Below are positions 25,669 to 34,020 of a DNA stretch of 64,000 nt, piece by piece. Position 1 is the first letter of the stretch. The number at the start of each line of letters is the position of its first letter. Under the pieces are notes generated by a model. The model searched no databases. It saw nothing but the letters and a program-made list of their open reading frames with translations, and was not told the origin of the DNA. Made by a program: the position numbers and the translations under genes. The DNA is taken from NCBI GenBank assembly GCA_039820405.1, contig JBCBQC010000001.1:124001-188000 (forward strand), given 5' to 3'. The stretch is from CALLVY01 sp937899855. GTDB lineage: Bacteria > Bacteroidota > Bacteroidia > Chitinophagales > Saprospiraceae.

Positions 25669-26771
25669 CGTTTTGTGTTTCCAGTCATTAATACCGGTGC
25701 AAATAACAGGTAGTAAAAGAGAAAGGCTAGATCCAACAGCGGTATCCACTTCCAAAGTGAAGGGTCGTTGAGTCTCTTGAGTAATAGCCTGCTCGTCCAC
25801 ATAACACTGGTTATTCTCACCACATATAAACTAATTACAAATATTGTGCTAAATTTTACTATGAGCACAAAGCCTCCTAAAAAGTGTACAAAATGACTGA
25901 GGGATAAGGCTCCCAAAAGCATCTTGTGCGATGTGGTGTAGTGTTTCCCAGTGGTCAGGTGACGGGTCTTTTGTCGGACGTAAGTCCGCCAAGTCCGTTT
26001 GGGTTCCGAATAACAAAAAGTACTTGAGTTGAGAATTAGGGTGGTATTGTGGGCATCGGCTGCGGCCTGCACGAACAAGTCGTCGTCGCCGGAAGCTAAA
26101 TCGATATGCTCTTGGAATCCACCAACTTCATCAAATAGCCCTTTCCTGTAGATCAGGTTGCGGCCAACCCCCATGTAAGGGCGGCCCGCCAGGGCGAAAG
26201 AAAGATACTGAATAGCGGTGTAAAAAGTCTCGTAGCGGATGAAGGCATTGAGCCAGCCCGGATACTTGCGATACGGCCCATAGCCCAGTCCAATCTTTAG
26301 CGGTCCTCTTATCTTGCGCTGCATGTGGTACAACCAATCCTCACTGGCCGGGCAACAGTCGGCATCGGTCAACAATAGGTGATCGTAACGGGCAGCGGCA
26401 ATACCCCGAGCCAGTGCAAATTTTTTTCCAAACCTCCCCGCTGGCTTCTCCCGGAGATGTATGATGCACAATATAGGATTATTTATAAGACTTTCCAATA
26501 ATATGTCAGTCGTATCATCGTTGGATTGGTCGTTTACGACGATTACTTCGAAGGAGCGGTAGTTTTGATTTAGAATACGGGGCAAATTTTTTTGTAAATT
26601 TTTTGCCTCGTTGCGCGCGCAGATGATCACCGATACCGGCACCTGGTCCGCAGCGGACGCGCGCTCCTCCTCGACGGGGTAGTGGGCCAGGGGGCGGAAG
26701 ACCCTCCACCAAAAATACAGTTGAACCAGCGTTGCCCCCACAAAAGCGAGGATGAACAGATTGAGCCACAT
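25659..26771 (-). CDS. Membrane glycosyltransferase, family 2
   Basis: 370 residues. A transmembrane segment (about 3-22) precedes a GT2 domain: VSVIICARNEAKNL, FEVIVVNDQSNDDT, DHLLLTDADCCP (DxD metal site), and GFQEHIDLASGDDDLF with the catalytic acidic residue. QKTRHLTT stands at the usual (Q/R)xxRW position, without the Trp. Two or three transmembrane helices (about 285-365) follow. It probably transfers a sugar to a lipid carrier or membrane lipid; the acceptor is unknown. It starts 62 bp after the acyltransferase gene and overlaps the sigma-factor gene by 10 bp, so all belong to one operon. Confidence 0.87.
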   Translation of the reverse strand: MWLNLFILAFVGATLVQLYFWWRVFRPLAHYPVEEERASAADQVPVSVIICARNEAKNLQKNLPRILNQNYRSFEVIVVNDQSNDDTTDILLESLINNPILCIIHLREKPAGRFGKKFALARGIAAARYDHLLLTDADCCPASEDWLYHMQRKIRGPLKIGLGYGPYRKYPGWLNAFIRYETFYTAIQYLSFALAGRPYMGVGRNLIYRKGLFDEVGGFQEHIDLASGDDDLFVQAAADAHNTTLILNSSTFCYSEPKRTWRTYVRQKTRHLTTGKHYTTSHKMLLGALSLSHFVHFLGGFVLIVKFSTIFVISLYVVRITSVMWTSRLLLKRLNDPSLWKWIPLLDLAFLFYYLLFAPVLMTGNTKRWK

Positions 26772-26833
26772 GGACGAGAATTAAAAGGTGCTTCCGTGAA
26801 GGTAAGTAATTTAGTAGGAAGCCCAACGGAGCA

Positions 26834-28177
26834 TCAGGCCTCCGCTTTGATTTGCGCCAAGTCGGAGAGCAAGTCCCGCTGCGTCGCCACCCAGCGATCA
26901 ACCGTTTCCGCAGCTTTCCCCCGCCATTCCAGCATCCGCACCGCCCGTCGCCAAGTCCGCCAACGAGCGCGATAACGCCAGGCAAAAATTCCCGTTGGAT
27001 AGAGCGACAACAAGTACAGTGCCGTCAGCCACCATTGTCCTCCCCAGCGCTGGACCAGATACAATTGGATACCGTAAAACAGGGGATAAAAGATCAGCGC
27101 ACTCATCAGTTTGACCGTGGATTGGTAGCCGATGTACAGCCGGGGCGGCATCGACCACTGGGCCAAAAATCCGGGAATGGCATTGGCCAGATAGTTGTTG
27201 ATCCAGCCGTACAGAAAGAGCGGAAGGCCCAGGATCAAGGCCAAAGCGCGGCGGCGATTGCTGGCGCGGAGCACTCCTTGCCCGGCATCGTGTAGGCTGC
27301 GATAATCGCTCCCGCGTTCCGTCAGAGCGGTCTCCAGTTGGGTCAGTCGCTCCCGCCAATTTGCATAAGTCTCCTTTTCCCTTCGCAATTGCTGGAGGCG
27401 CTTCAGCGTTTCCCGGGTCCGGTGAACGTGAGATTCCCAATCCAGTGGTTCGCTGGCCTGTTGGATGGCCTCCACCTGGCGTAGGGTAGTATCTTCCTCA
27501 TCGTCCTGGGTATGGATCACCAAATCGCGGAGCCGTTCCGTCAAATCCGCCGTGAGTTGTTGTACGGCCTCAATGGGGTCTTCCCGGTAGCTTTGCTCGT
27601 AATCCGCCACCCGCAATACCGCTCCGGAGTTCACCAATACGTCGGAGCGAAAATCGGTTTGCGCCGAATAGGCCAAGCCCACCGGGCGAATCACCAGACC
27701 GAGCTGAAAGTCATTTTTATTTTCGGCACTCAGGGCGATGCGGGCCGTTCCGGTTTTGAGTCGTTGTAGGCGCCGTTCGAAATGACTGCCCCCCTCCGGA
27801 GCGATGTACAAGCAACCTCCCCCGGTCAGAAAATCATCGCAGCGGGCGAAGCTGTCCTCATTGTCCACCTTTCGCTTGCCCGTCTTGTCGATAGACCGCC
27901 CGATGGGAATACAATAGAAGGTGCTAAAAAACCAATTGCTAAACCAATGCTGGAACATGCCCGCGTTGGCCAGAAAGTGGACCATGGTATTCATCCGCGC
28001 TGCCGCGTTGAGCGGATCGGTCATGGTGCTGGGATGGTTGGTCACCAGGATGGTCGGCCGGTCCACCCGCAAGCGATCGCGACGGATAAAAACCGTCTTG
28101 CGGTAAAAGATGCGGAAGGCCACCAAAATCAGGTTCTTGACGCTGTGGTAAAAGGAGTAGAGAAATAGTTTTTTCAT
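26834..28177 (-). CDS. PlsC-type phospholipid/glycerolipid acyltransferase with C-terminal membrane region
   Basis: 447 residues from ATG 28177 (MKKLFLYSFYHSVKNL). Residues about 35-200 are the acyltransferase domain: TNHPSTMTDP is the NH(x4)D catalytic motif, IGRSIDKTG, and YIAPEGGSHFER is the EG(x)S substrate motif. A coiled linker follows (about 245-310), then two to three transmembrane helices (about 325-410) and a basic tail. This long architecture is typical of Bacteroidota acyltransferases annotated as 1-acyl-glycerol-3-phosphate-type. Substrate not determined. It lies 19 bp downstream of lpxK. Confidence 0.87.
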   Translation of the reverse strand: MKKLFLYSFYHSVKNLILVAFRIFYRKTVFIRRDRLRVDRPTILVTNHPSTMTDPLNAAARMNTMVHFLANAGMFQHWFSNWFFSTFYCIPIGRSIDKTGKRKVDNEDSFARCDDFLTGGGCLYIAPEGGSHFERRLQRLKTGTARIALSAENKNDFQLGLVIRPVGLAYSAQTDFRSDVLVNSGAVLRVADYEQSYREDPIEAVQQLTADLTERLRDLVIHTQDDEEDTTLRQVEAIQQASEPLDWESHVHRTRETLKRLQQLRREKETYANWRERLTQLETALTERGSDYRSLHDAGQGVLRASNRRRALALILGLPLFLYGWINNYLANAIPGFLAQWSMPPRLYIGYQSTVKLMSALIFYPLFYGIQLYLVQRWGGQWWLTALYLLSLYPTGIFAWRYRARWRTWRRAVRMLEWRGKAAETVDRWVATQRDLLSDLAQIKAEA

Positions 28178-28196
28178 GATGGAGGAGCCCGTGGCC

Positions 28197-29264
28197 CTAG
28201 CTTTTAAAATCCAACAGGTACTGCCGGACCAAATCATCAAAAATCTTTCCTTCCTCAAAGTGAAAATCAACCTTGACCGGGATGGCAAAAATGGGCAATT
28301 GCTGCTCGATCAGGTATTCCCGGTGCAATTCGAGCCGCATGGCATCCTTTTCGGTAGTCAGAATCACCTTGTTGGGGGCCTCCATCTCCTCAAAGTTTTT
28401 CATCAGCTGGCCGATGTCGTACTTGCTAAAGTAGTGGTGGTCTTCGTATTCGAGCACTTTGACATTGCTGACTTGGGTTTCGAGGTAGCTCACCAGGTAG
28501 TCGGTCCGCGCGATGGCGCAAATGAGCAATACTTCCAACTGCTGGGTCAGGTGCAGGCGGTAGCGGGGTTGCCAGAGGTGGTAGGGAGGCAGGTAGTCGT
28601 AGTAAGAAAAAAAGACCCGCTGGTTGGGAAAGGGATGGAGCTCGGCGATCATTTTTTGCTTCTGGACCTCATCCAGCACCGGAGGGCATTTCGAAACGAC
28701 GATGACGTCGGCACGACGGTAACCGGAGCGCCACTCCCGCAGCCGGCCGGAAGGCAGGAGGATGTCGCGGGTGAAGGGGTGTTCGTACTCGGTCAGGAGA
28801 ATATTGAGGCCGGGGAGGATCGACCGATGCTGGAAGGCATCGTCGAGTAGGATGGTTTGGGTTTGGGGGTAGCGACTCAGGATTTGGGGAATCGCGAAGG
28901 TTCGGCTCTCCGAGACGGTGACCAAGACCCCGGGAAACTTGCGGCGAAATTGTAAGGGTTCGTCGCCGACTTGCTCGGCGCTGTGGCGGGGCAGCACCTC
29001 GATGTAGCCCCGCGTCTTGCGTTGGTAGCCCCGGCTGAGGGTGGCCAAAAACAGGTAGTCCTTGAGCAGATAGACCAAATACTCGATGTGGGGAGTCTTT
29101 CCCGCGCCCCCGATCGACAAGTTTCCCACCGAAATGGTGGGTACATCAAAGGAGACGGCACGGAGTAGCCCTTTTCGGTAGAAGAAATCCCGAAAGCTGA
29201 TGCCCAGGCCATACAGCAAAGAAAAGGGCAGTAGAAGTATTTTTATCAGTACCTGTTGAACCAT
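28197..29264 (-). CDS. lpxK: Tetraacyldisaccharide 4'-kinase LpxK
   Basis: 355 residues from ATG 29264 (MVQQVLIKILLLPFSLLYGLG, the membrane-associated N-terminus). It phosphorylates the 4' position of the lipid A disaccharide at the inner membrane. Motifs: P-T-I-S-V-G-N-L-S-I-G-G-A-G-K-T-P (P-loop, about residues 42-58), SRGYQRKTRG, VGDEPLQF and LLDDAFQHR with the Asp/His pair used in catalysis. TTEKDAMRL lies near the C-terminus. It is the first gene of the minus-strand run lpxK, acyltransferase, glycosyltransferase, sigma factor. The 91-bp gap to the divergent nucleotidyltransferase must hold both promoters. Confidence 0.94.
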   Translation of the reverse strand: MVQQVLIKILLLPFSLLYGLGISFRDFFYRKGLLRAVSFDVPTISVGNLSIGGAGKTPHIEYLVYLLKDYLFLATLSRGYQRKTRGYIEVLPRHSAEQVGDEPLQFRRKFPGVLVTVSESRTFAIPQILSRYPQTQTILLDDAFQHRSILPGLNILLTEYEHPFTRDILLPSGRLREWRSGYRRADVIVVSKCPPVLDEVQKQKMIAELHPFPNQRVFFSYYDYLPPYHLWQPRYRLHLTQQLEVLLICAIARTDYLVSYLETQVSNVKVLEYEDHHYFSKYDIGQLMKNFEEMEAPNKVILTTEKDAMRLELHREYLIEQQLPIFAIPVKVDFHFEEGKIFDDLVRQYLLDFKS

Positions 29265-29355
29265 ATTTATCCAAATCGAAGTCAAAGGTAGGGCTAAACT
29301 TTCACCGTTCCAACTCCGCTTGGCCAATCGCGGCGAATGCAGTAGTTTTGGGAGC

Positions 29356-30102
29356 ATGAAAGCAATGATCCTCGCCGCCGGTCGGGGCACGCGCCTGCGC
29401 CCCCTCACCAACGACCGTCCCAAAGCCCTGGTTATGGCCGGTGGCGTCCCCCTCTTGGAATTGGCCATCCGGCGACTGATCCACTTCGGCTGCCGCGACA
29501 TCATCGTCAACGTTCACCACTTTGGCGAGCAGATCATCGAATTTCTCCAAGAAAAAGATTCCTTTGGCATCAATATCCAGATTTCCGACGAAAGGGAGCA
29601 ATTGCTCGATACGGGGGGGGCACTAAAAAAAGCTGCCGACTTTTTTGCGGACGGCCAGCCCTTTTTACTCTACAACACCGACATCATCACCGACCTCCAC
29701 CTCGCCGATTTTTACCAGCAGCATTGCCACCTTGGCGCCCTGGCCACTTTGGCCGTCCGTTGGCGACCCACCAGCCGCTACCTCATCTTCGATGCCGCCG
29801 GATTGCTCCACGGCTGGGTCAACGTCAACACTGGCTCCCTCAAGATGGCCCGCCCCACTAGCGGCTCCTTACAACTCCTCGCCTTTGGGGGCCTCCACGT
29901 GATCGACCCCCGGTTATTTGCCTACCTGTCCGACAAAACCGTCTTTTCCATCATCGATACCTATCTGGAAGCTGCCGCCCACGCGGACATCCGCGCCCAA
30001 ATCCACGAAACGGGAACCTGGATGGACGTCGGCAAACCCGCCAACCTGGAAGCCGCCCAGCCGCTCGCCGCCCAACTCCTCGCCGAGTGCCGGGGCATTT
30101 AA
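29356..30102 (+). CDS. Sugar-phosphate nucleotidyltransferase (MurU/RmlA-like)
   Basis: 248 residues from ATG 29356. The nucleotide-binding signature is MKAMILAAGRGTRLRPLTNDRPKAL at the very N-terminus, with Lys23. DTGGALKKA, YNTDIITD (metal Asp) and ETGTWMDVGKP follow. Length and motifs fit short NTP transferases such as N-acetylmuramate-1-phosphate uridylyltransferase or mannose-1-phosphate guanylyltransferase without the C-terminal beta-helix. It would supply an activated sugar for envelope synthesis. The 3' end overlaps the convergent Na/Pi cotransporter gene by 4 bp. Confidence 0.87.
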   Translation: MKAMILAAGRGTRLRPLTNDRPKALVMAGGVPLLELAIRRLIHFGCRDIIVNVHHFGEQIIEFLQEKDSFGINIQISDEREQLLDTGGALKKAADFFADGQPFLLYNTDIITDLHLADFYQQHCHLGALATLAVRWRPTSRYLIFDAAGLLHGWVNVNTGSLKMARPTSGSLQLLAFGGLHVIDPRLFAYLSDKTVFSIIDTYLEAAAHADIRAQIHETGTWMDVGKPANLEAAQPLAAQLLAECRGI

Positions 30103-31790
30103 ACTTCCCCAACCAGCGATTCGGTGACGTTGATGACGTGATCGTTGACCCGCTTTAAACCACTGAGTACGTTGTTGTAAATCATGGCCGAACGGACGTT
30201 GTACTCGGGTGCCCCCAGACGGGAAAGATTGTCCTTCCGAAACTGGTTGCGCAGCTCGTCGATCTGTTTGATAAGGAGCTGGGCCTCCGATTTGGTGACG
30301 TCGTCGTAGCTGGGCATTTGGAGATTGCTGACCATTATCCTAAAGGCTTGTTCGGTAAGGTCATTCAGCTGGTTGATGTTGTTGCGCTGGGTGGGGGAGA
30401 AGTAATTGCGGTTTTCGATCTTCTGCTCAATGATTTTCGAGAGTTGAAAGTAGACATCCCCAATGCGTTCGAGGTCGTTGCAAACGTTGAGGATGCTCCG
30501 CAAGCGCAAACTGGTCTTGGGGGTGATTTCCTGATCTGACAGTCGGGTGATGTATTCGGTGATCTCGATTTCCATGTCGTCCGAGATCTTTTCGTACTTG
30601 TGGATTTTTTCCAGGAGTTCTTGCTGCTTTTTGCGATCCGTCGCGTTGATGAGTTCCCGAAAAAAGCCCGACATCCGGCTCACGACTTCACCAAAGTGCC
30701 CCGTTTCCTTCTGGAGCTCTACCGTAGCCAATTCGGGGGTGCGAATCCCAGAATTGATAAACTTGAGCCGGAAATGATCCGTTTCGTCGCTGCGGGAGGG
30801 GACGCTCCAGCTCGCCACCCGGACCAGCCAAGGGACAAAGCCGATCAGTACGAGGACGTTGGTGAGGTTAAAAAAGGTATGAAAAGCCGAGAGCGCCAGC
30901 GGCATATCGACCGTGCTCGTGTAGGGGTTAGCGATGTCCAGGGCTTGCTGCACCGTTTGGGCGACCCAGGGCAAAAAGTAGGGCATGGCAAAGAGCATCC
31001 AGGTGACGCCGATGATGTTGAACAGGGAGTGAATCCGAGCCGAGCGCCGGGCGCTGACGTTGCCCACCAGCGAGGCGACTTCGGCGGTGAGGGTCGTTCC
31101 GATGTTTTCCCCCAGAATCATGGCGGCGGCAATGTCAAAGGTCAGCCAACCTTGCGAGCACATGGTTAGGGTGACCGCCATGGCGGCGCTAGAGGATTGC
31201 ACAACGATGGTCACGACCGCTCCCACCAGAACGAAAAAGAGGCGGGAAAAGAAGCCCCACTCCGTGAAGGGTTGGAGAAACGCCAGGGCATCGGGATTGT
31301 CTTCGATACTCGGTACTGCCTCCTGTAAAAAGCTCAACCCGAGGAAGAGGATGGAGAACCCGACGATGAATTCGCCCCAGTATTTGAAGCGGCTGCGGGT
31401 CGAAAAAAGCAGGGGAACGCCCAGGGCGAAAAGCGGTACGGAATAAAGGTTTAGCTTTATTTTGAAGCCGAGTACCGACACGAGCCAACCCGTGACCGTC
31501 GTTCCGATATTGGCCCCCATCATGACCCCCGCCGATTCGATCAGGGTGAGCAAGCCGGCGTTGACAAAGCTGACCGTCATCACCGTCGTAGCGGAAGAGG
31601 ACTGGACCAGGGCAGTGGTCAAAAAACCCGTAAAGACCCCCAGATAGCGGTTGCGCGTCATCCCGCGCAAGACGTTGCGCAGCTGCGAACCCGCCGCGCG
31701 CTGAACGCCTTCGCTCATCATCTTCATGCCGAAGATGAACAAGGCCAAGGAGCCCAAAATCTGGATGGCGTCGCTTAAACCGAAGGTCAT
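30099..31790 (-). CDS. Na+/phosphate cotransporter with PhoU-like domain
   Basis: 563 residues from ATG 31790 (MTFGLSDAIQILG). The membrane half contains the duplicated family repeat: ALVQSSSATTVMTVSFV and VVQSSSAAMAVTLTM, each paired with GANIGTTVTGWL and GENIGTTLTAEVA. These QSSSA and NIGTT motifs are the hallmark of NptA/type II Na/Pi cotransporters. The C-terminal ~190 residues are a PhoU-like helical domain (MEIEITEYITRLSD, NVCNDLERIGD). It imports phosphate across the inner membrane. It lies divergently from the DUF554 gene. Confidence 0.92.
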   Translation of the reverse strand: MTFGLSDAIQILGSLALFIFGMKMMSEGVQRAAGSQLRNVLRGMTRNRYLGVFTGFLTTALVQSSSATTVMTVSFVNAGLLTLIESAGVMMGANIGTTVTGWLVSVLGFKIKLNLYSVPLFALGVPLLFSTRSRFKYWGEFIVGFSILFLGLSFLQEAVPSIEDNPDALAFLQPFTEWGFFSRLFFVLVGAVVTIVVQSSSAAMAVTLTMCSQGWLTFDIAAAMILGENIGTTLTAEVASLVGNVSARRSARIHSLFNIIGVTWMLFAMPYFLPWVAQTVQQALDIANPYTSTVDMPLALSAFHTFFNLTNVLVLIGFVPWLVRVASWSVPSRSDETDHFRLKFINSGIRTPELATVELQKETGHFGEVVSRMSGFFRELINATDRKKQQELLEKIHKYEKISDDMEIEITEYITRLSDQEITPKTSLRLRSILNVCNDLERIGDVYFQLSKIIEQKIENRNYFSPTQRNNINQLNDLTEQAFRIMVSNLQMPSYDDVTKSEAQLLIKQIDELRNQFRKDNLSRLGAPEYNVRSAMIYNNVLSGLKRVNDHVINVTESLVGEV

Positions 31791-31868
31791 TTGGATAAAA
31801 TTCTGTATTTCTGATGGGCAATATAAGCTTTTAATACTAATTTGGAGCTCGCAAACGACGACTGGACT

Positions 31869-32582
31869 ATGAGCAAACTTCCAACGGGGACCTTCATCAA
31901 TGCGGGAACAATCATCGTGGGTAGCCTGATCGGTTTGATGATCAAACAGGTTTTTCCCGAAAGCATCAGCAACATCACGGAACAAGCGGTGGCGCTGGGC
32001 ATTCTCATCATCGGTATCCAGATGAGCATCAAGGTCCAAGAGGAGCTACTCGTCGTTTTTATCTTTAGCCTGATCCTAGGTGGTATCCTGGGCGAGTTGG
32101 TAAGCATCAAGGGCATGCTCGATACCTGTGAGGTGTGGATGCGGGAAAATTTTGCCCTCCAACACCCTCGCTTCGCCGATGGCTTTATCTACGCTTTTAT
32201 CCTCTTCGGTGCCAGCCCCATCACCATCGTAGGAGCCATCGAAGAGGGCATCAATGGAAAGCGCGAATTGCTGTTGATCAAGTCCTTTCTCGACGGGGTT
32301 ACGGCCATCGCCATTGCCTCGGCCTACGATATTGGAATCATCGTGACGGTCATCCCACTCCTATTTATCCAGGGCGGTTTTACCCTCCTCGGTAGCAAAG
32401 CCAAATCTTGGTTTACCAAAAATATGCTGACCCAAATCAGTGCGGTAGGTGGCGTATTGCTGATCGCACTTTCCCTCAAGATCTTGCTCAATGCAGACAT
32501 CCGGGTGGCCAACCTGCTGCCCGCCCTACTCGTCGTCGTACTGCTCACCGGGGCCGTTCAACGCCTGGGTTGGAAGGGTTAG
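31869..32582 (+). CDS. DUF554 membrane protein (YdfK-like)
   Basis: 237 residues from ATG 31869. About six to seven hydrophobic helices. The family start P-x-G-T-x-x-N-A-G-T-I-I-V-G-S-L-I-G is present, as are AVALGILIIGIQMSI and FGASPITIVGAIEEG, IKSFLDGVTAIAIAS. DUF554 proteins are inner-membrane proteins of unknown transport function. The last 38 bp overlap the end of the convergent mscS gene. Confidence 0.88.
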   Translation: MSKLPTGTFINAGTIIVGSLIGLMIKQVFPESISNITEQAVALGILIIGIQMSIKVQEELLVVFIFSLILGGILGELVSIKGMLDTCEVWMRENFALQHPRFADGFIYAFILFGASPITIVGAIEEGINGKRELLLIKSFLDGVTAIAIASAYDIGIIVTVIPLLFIQGGFTLLGSKAKSWFTKNMLTQISAVGGVLLIALSLKILLNADIRVANLLPALLVVVLLTGAVQRLGWKG

Positions 32583-33921
32583 GTGGCGGCTCCTCTTTTT
32601 TCATCCATACGTCCATCTGGGGGAAGGGGATGGTAATGTCATTTTCCCGAAAGGCTTGGTCGATTCCCATCCGCAGCTCGCTCTTGACGTCCTCGATGAT
32701 GAGGAGGTTGCGCGACCAAAAGAGCAGGCTAAAATCGAGGGAGGAGGCACCAAAATCGACCATGCGTACCTGGGGGGCGGGAAATTCCAACACCTGGGGA
32801 TTGGCCCGGGCTACCTCCAGTAGCAACTGCTTCACCAACTTTGTATCCGAACCGTAGGCCACCCCCACCGCTACGTGAAAACGCGCCTTTTCGTCGACGT
32901 GGCTCCAGTTGATGACCTTGTCAATCGTCAATTTGGAATTGGGAACAATCACCGAAATGTTGTCCAGCGATTCGACGATCGAGGTGCGCAGCCCAATCTT
33001 TCGCACCGTCCCTACCGAACCATTCAGCTCGATCACATCTCCCACCTCCACCGTCCGTTCCGACAACAGAATCACCCCCGAAATCAAATCGTTAAAAGTT
33101 TGTTGCAAACCCAGACCGACCCCCACCAAAAGCGCAGCAGCTCCACCCCAAATGACGGTCATCTGAATCCCCAGGCTATCCAGCGCCATGACGATGGCCA
33201 GTACGTAGATGATGTATTTGAGGAGTTGGTTGATGGCGTACTGCGAACCGAGGTTGATCTGCTTGTTGCGAAAGTAACGAATGAGGATCACCTGGGTCAG
33301 GATCCAAGCCAGCAGTTGAGCGAGCAGAAAGATAAAGATCGCCCAACAGAGGTTGGAAAGGTGAAAGTGGTATTGCTGGTAGGAAAACAACTGGATGTCC
33401 AGTTGGGGAAAACCCTGTAAGATGGTCAAAAAGGCAAAGGTATAAACGGCGTATCGCACCAGCCGGCTCGCAGTTTTCCTGTCCTTTTCTCCGATCTTCG
33501 GCAATTCCGTTTTGCCCCGCTCGCCCCGCGAGCGCCGGTAGTTGTAAATGACGGCCTTGGCTGCCAACCAATCCCCAAAACGGGCCAGTTGAATGACCAG
33601 CGCGACCTGCAAGAGGTGCACCAGACGCAGGTGCCAGTGCTCGGTATCCAACAGGGCGTAATTCAGACCAAACAACTCCACTATTCCCAACAGGGCCAGC
33701 AGCCCGATCACTGAGGCTACGACAATTTTAATGCCCCGCCGGTTTGGGGTCACTACCGTTTCTCGCTCGAAATAACGCGGCAAGAAATAGGAAGTCACCA
33801 ACGAATTGAAGACAATAGCCACCACCACGATGATCAGCACGGTGATGAGGTCGCCCCAGGTAAAAGCGCGACTGCCGATTTGTAGGGAAATTTGATTCCA
33901 AAAATTACTCAGGCTGTCCAT
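32545..33921 (-). CDS. MscS-family mechanosensitive channel
   Basis: 458 residues from ATG 33921 (MDSLSNFWNQISLQIG). Five or so transmembrane segments precede the pore helix GGAAALLVGVGLGLQQTFNDLISGVILL. The beta domain VEVGDVIELNGSVGTVRKIGLRTSIVESLDN follows, then the C-terminal VPNSKL and a DFxxSSLDFSLLFW strand. It is longer than E. coli MscS because of extra N-terminal helices, as in YnaI-like channels. It would release solutes under hypo-osmotic stress. The 3' end overlaps DUF554 by 38 bp tail to tail. Confidence 0.9.
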   Translation of the reverse strand: MDSLSNFWNQISLQIGSRAFTWGDLITVLIIVVVAIVFNSLVTSYFLPRYFERETVVTPNRRGIKIVVASVIGLLALLGIVELFGLNYALLDTEHWHLRLVHLLQVALVIQLARFGDWLAAKAVIYNYRRSRGERGKTELPKIGEKDRKTASRLVRYAVYTFAFLTILQGFPQLDIQLFSYQQYHFHLSNLCWAIFIFLLAQLLAWILTQVILIRYFRNKQINLGSQYAINQLLKYIIYVLAIVMALDSLGIQMTVIWGGAAALLVGVGLGLQQTFNDLISGVILLSERTVEVGDVIELNGSVGTVRKIGLRTSIVESLDNISVIVPNSKLTIDKVINWSHVDEKARFHVAVGVAYGSDTKLVKQLLLEVARANPQVLEFPAPQVRMVDFGASSLDFSLLFWSRNLLIIEDVKSELRMGIDQAFRENDITIPFPQMDVWMKKEEPPPNPSNPGVERPR

Positions 33922-33967
33922 CGGTCTTTTTTGAGGGAAGGGGGAGTGAAGATTAGCCGCCCCTTCG

Positions 33968-33997
33968 TTTGGCATTGGTTTATAATCGTTAAATTTA
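33968..33997 (+). promoter_or_regulatory. Candidate promoter of the adenine deaminase gene
   Basis: TTTG at 33968-33971, an 18-bp spacer, and TAAATTTA at 33990-33997 fit the Bacteroidota TTTG-N18-21-TAnnTTTG pattern with one mismatch. It ends 23 bp before the ATG at 34021, so the leader would be short. Confidence 0.45.
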
Positions 33998-34020
33998 CAA
34001 ATATTAAACCTATTCCCACT

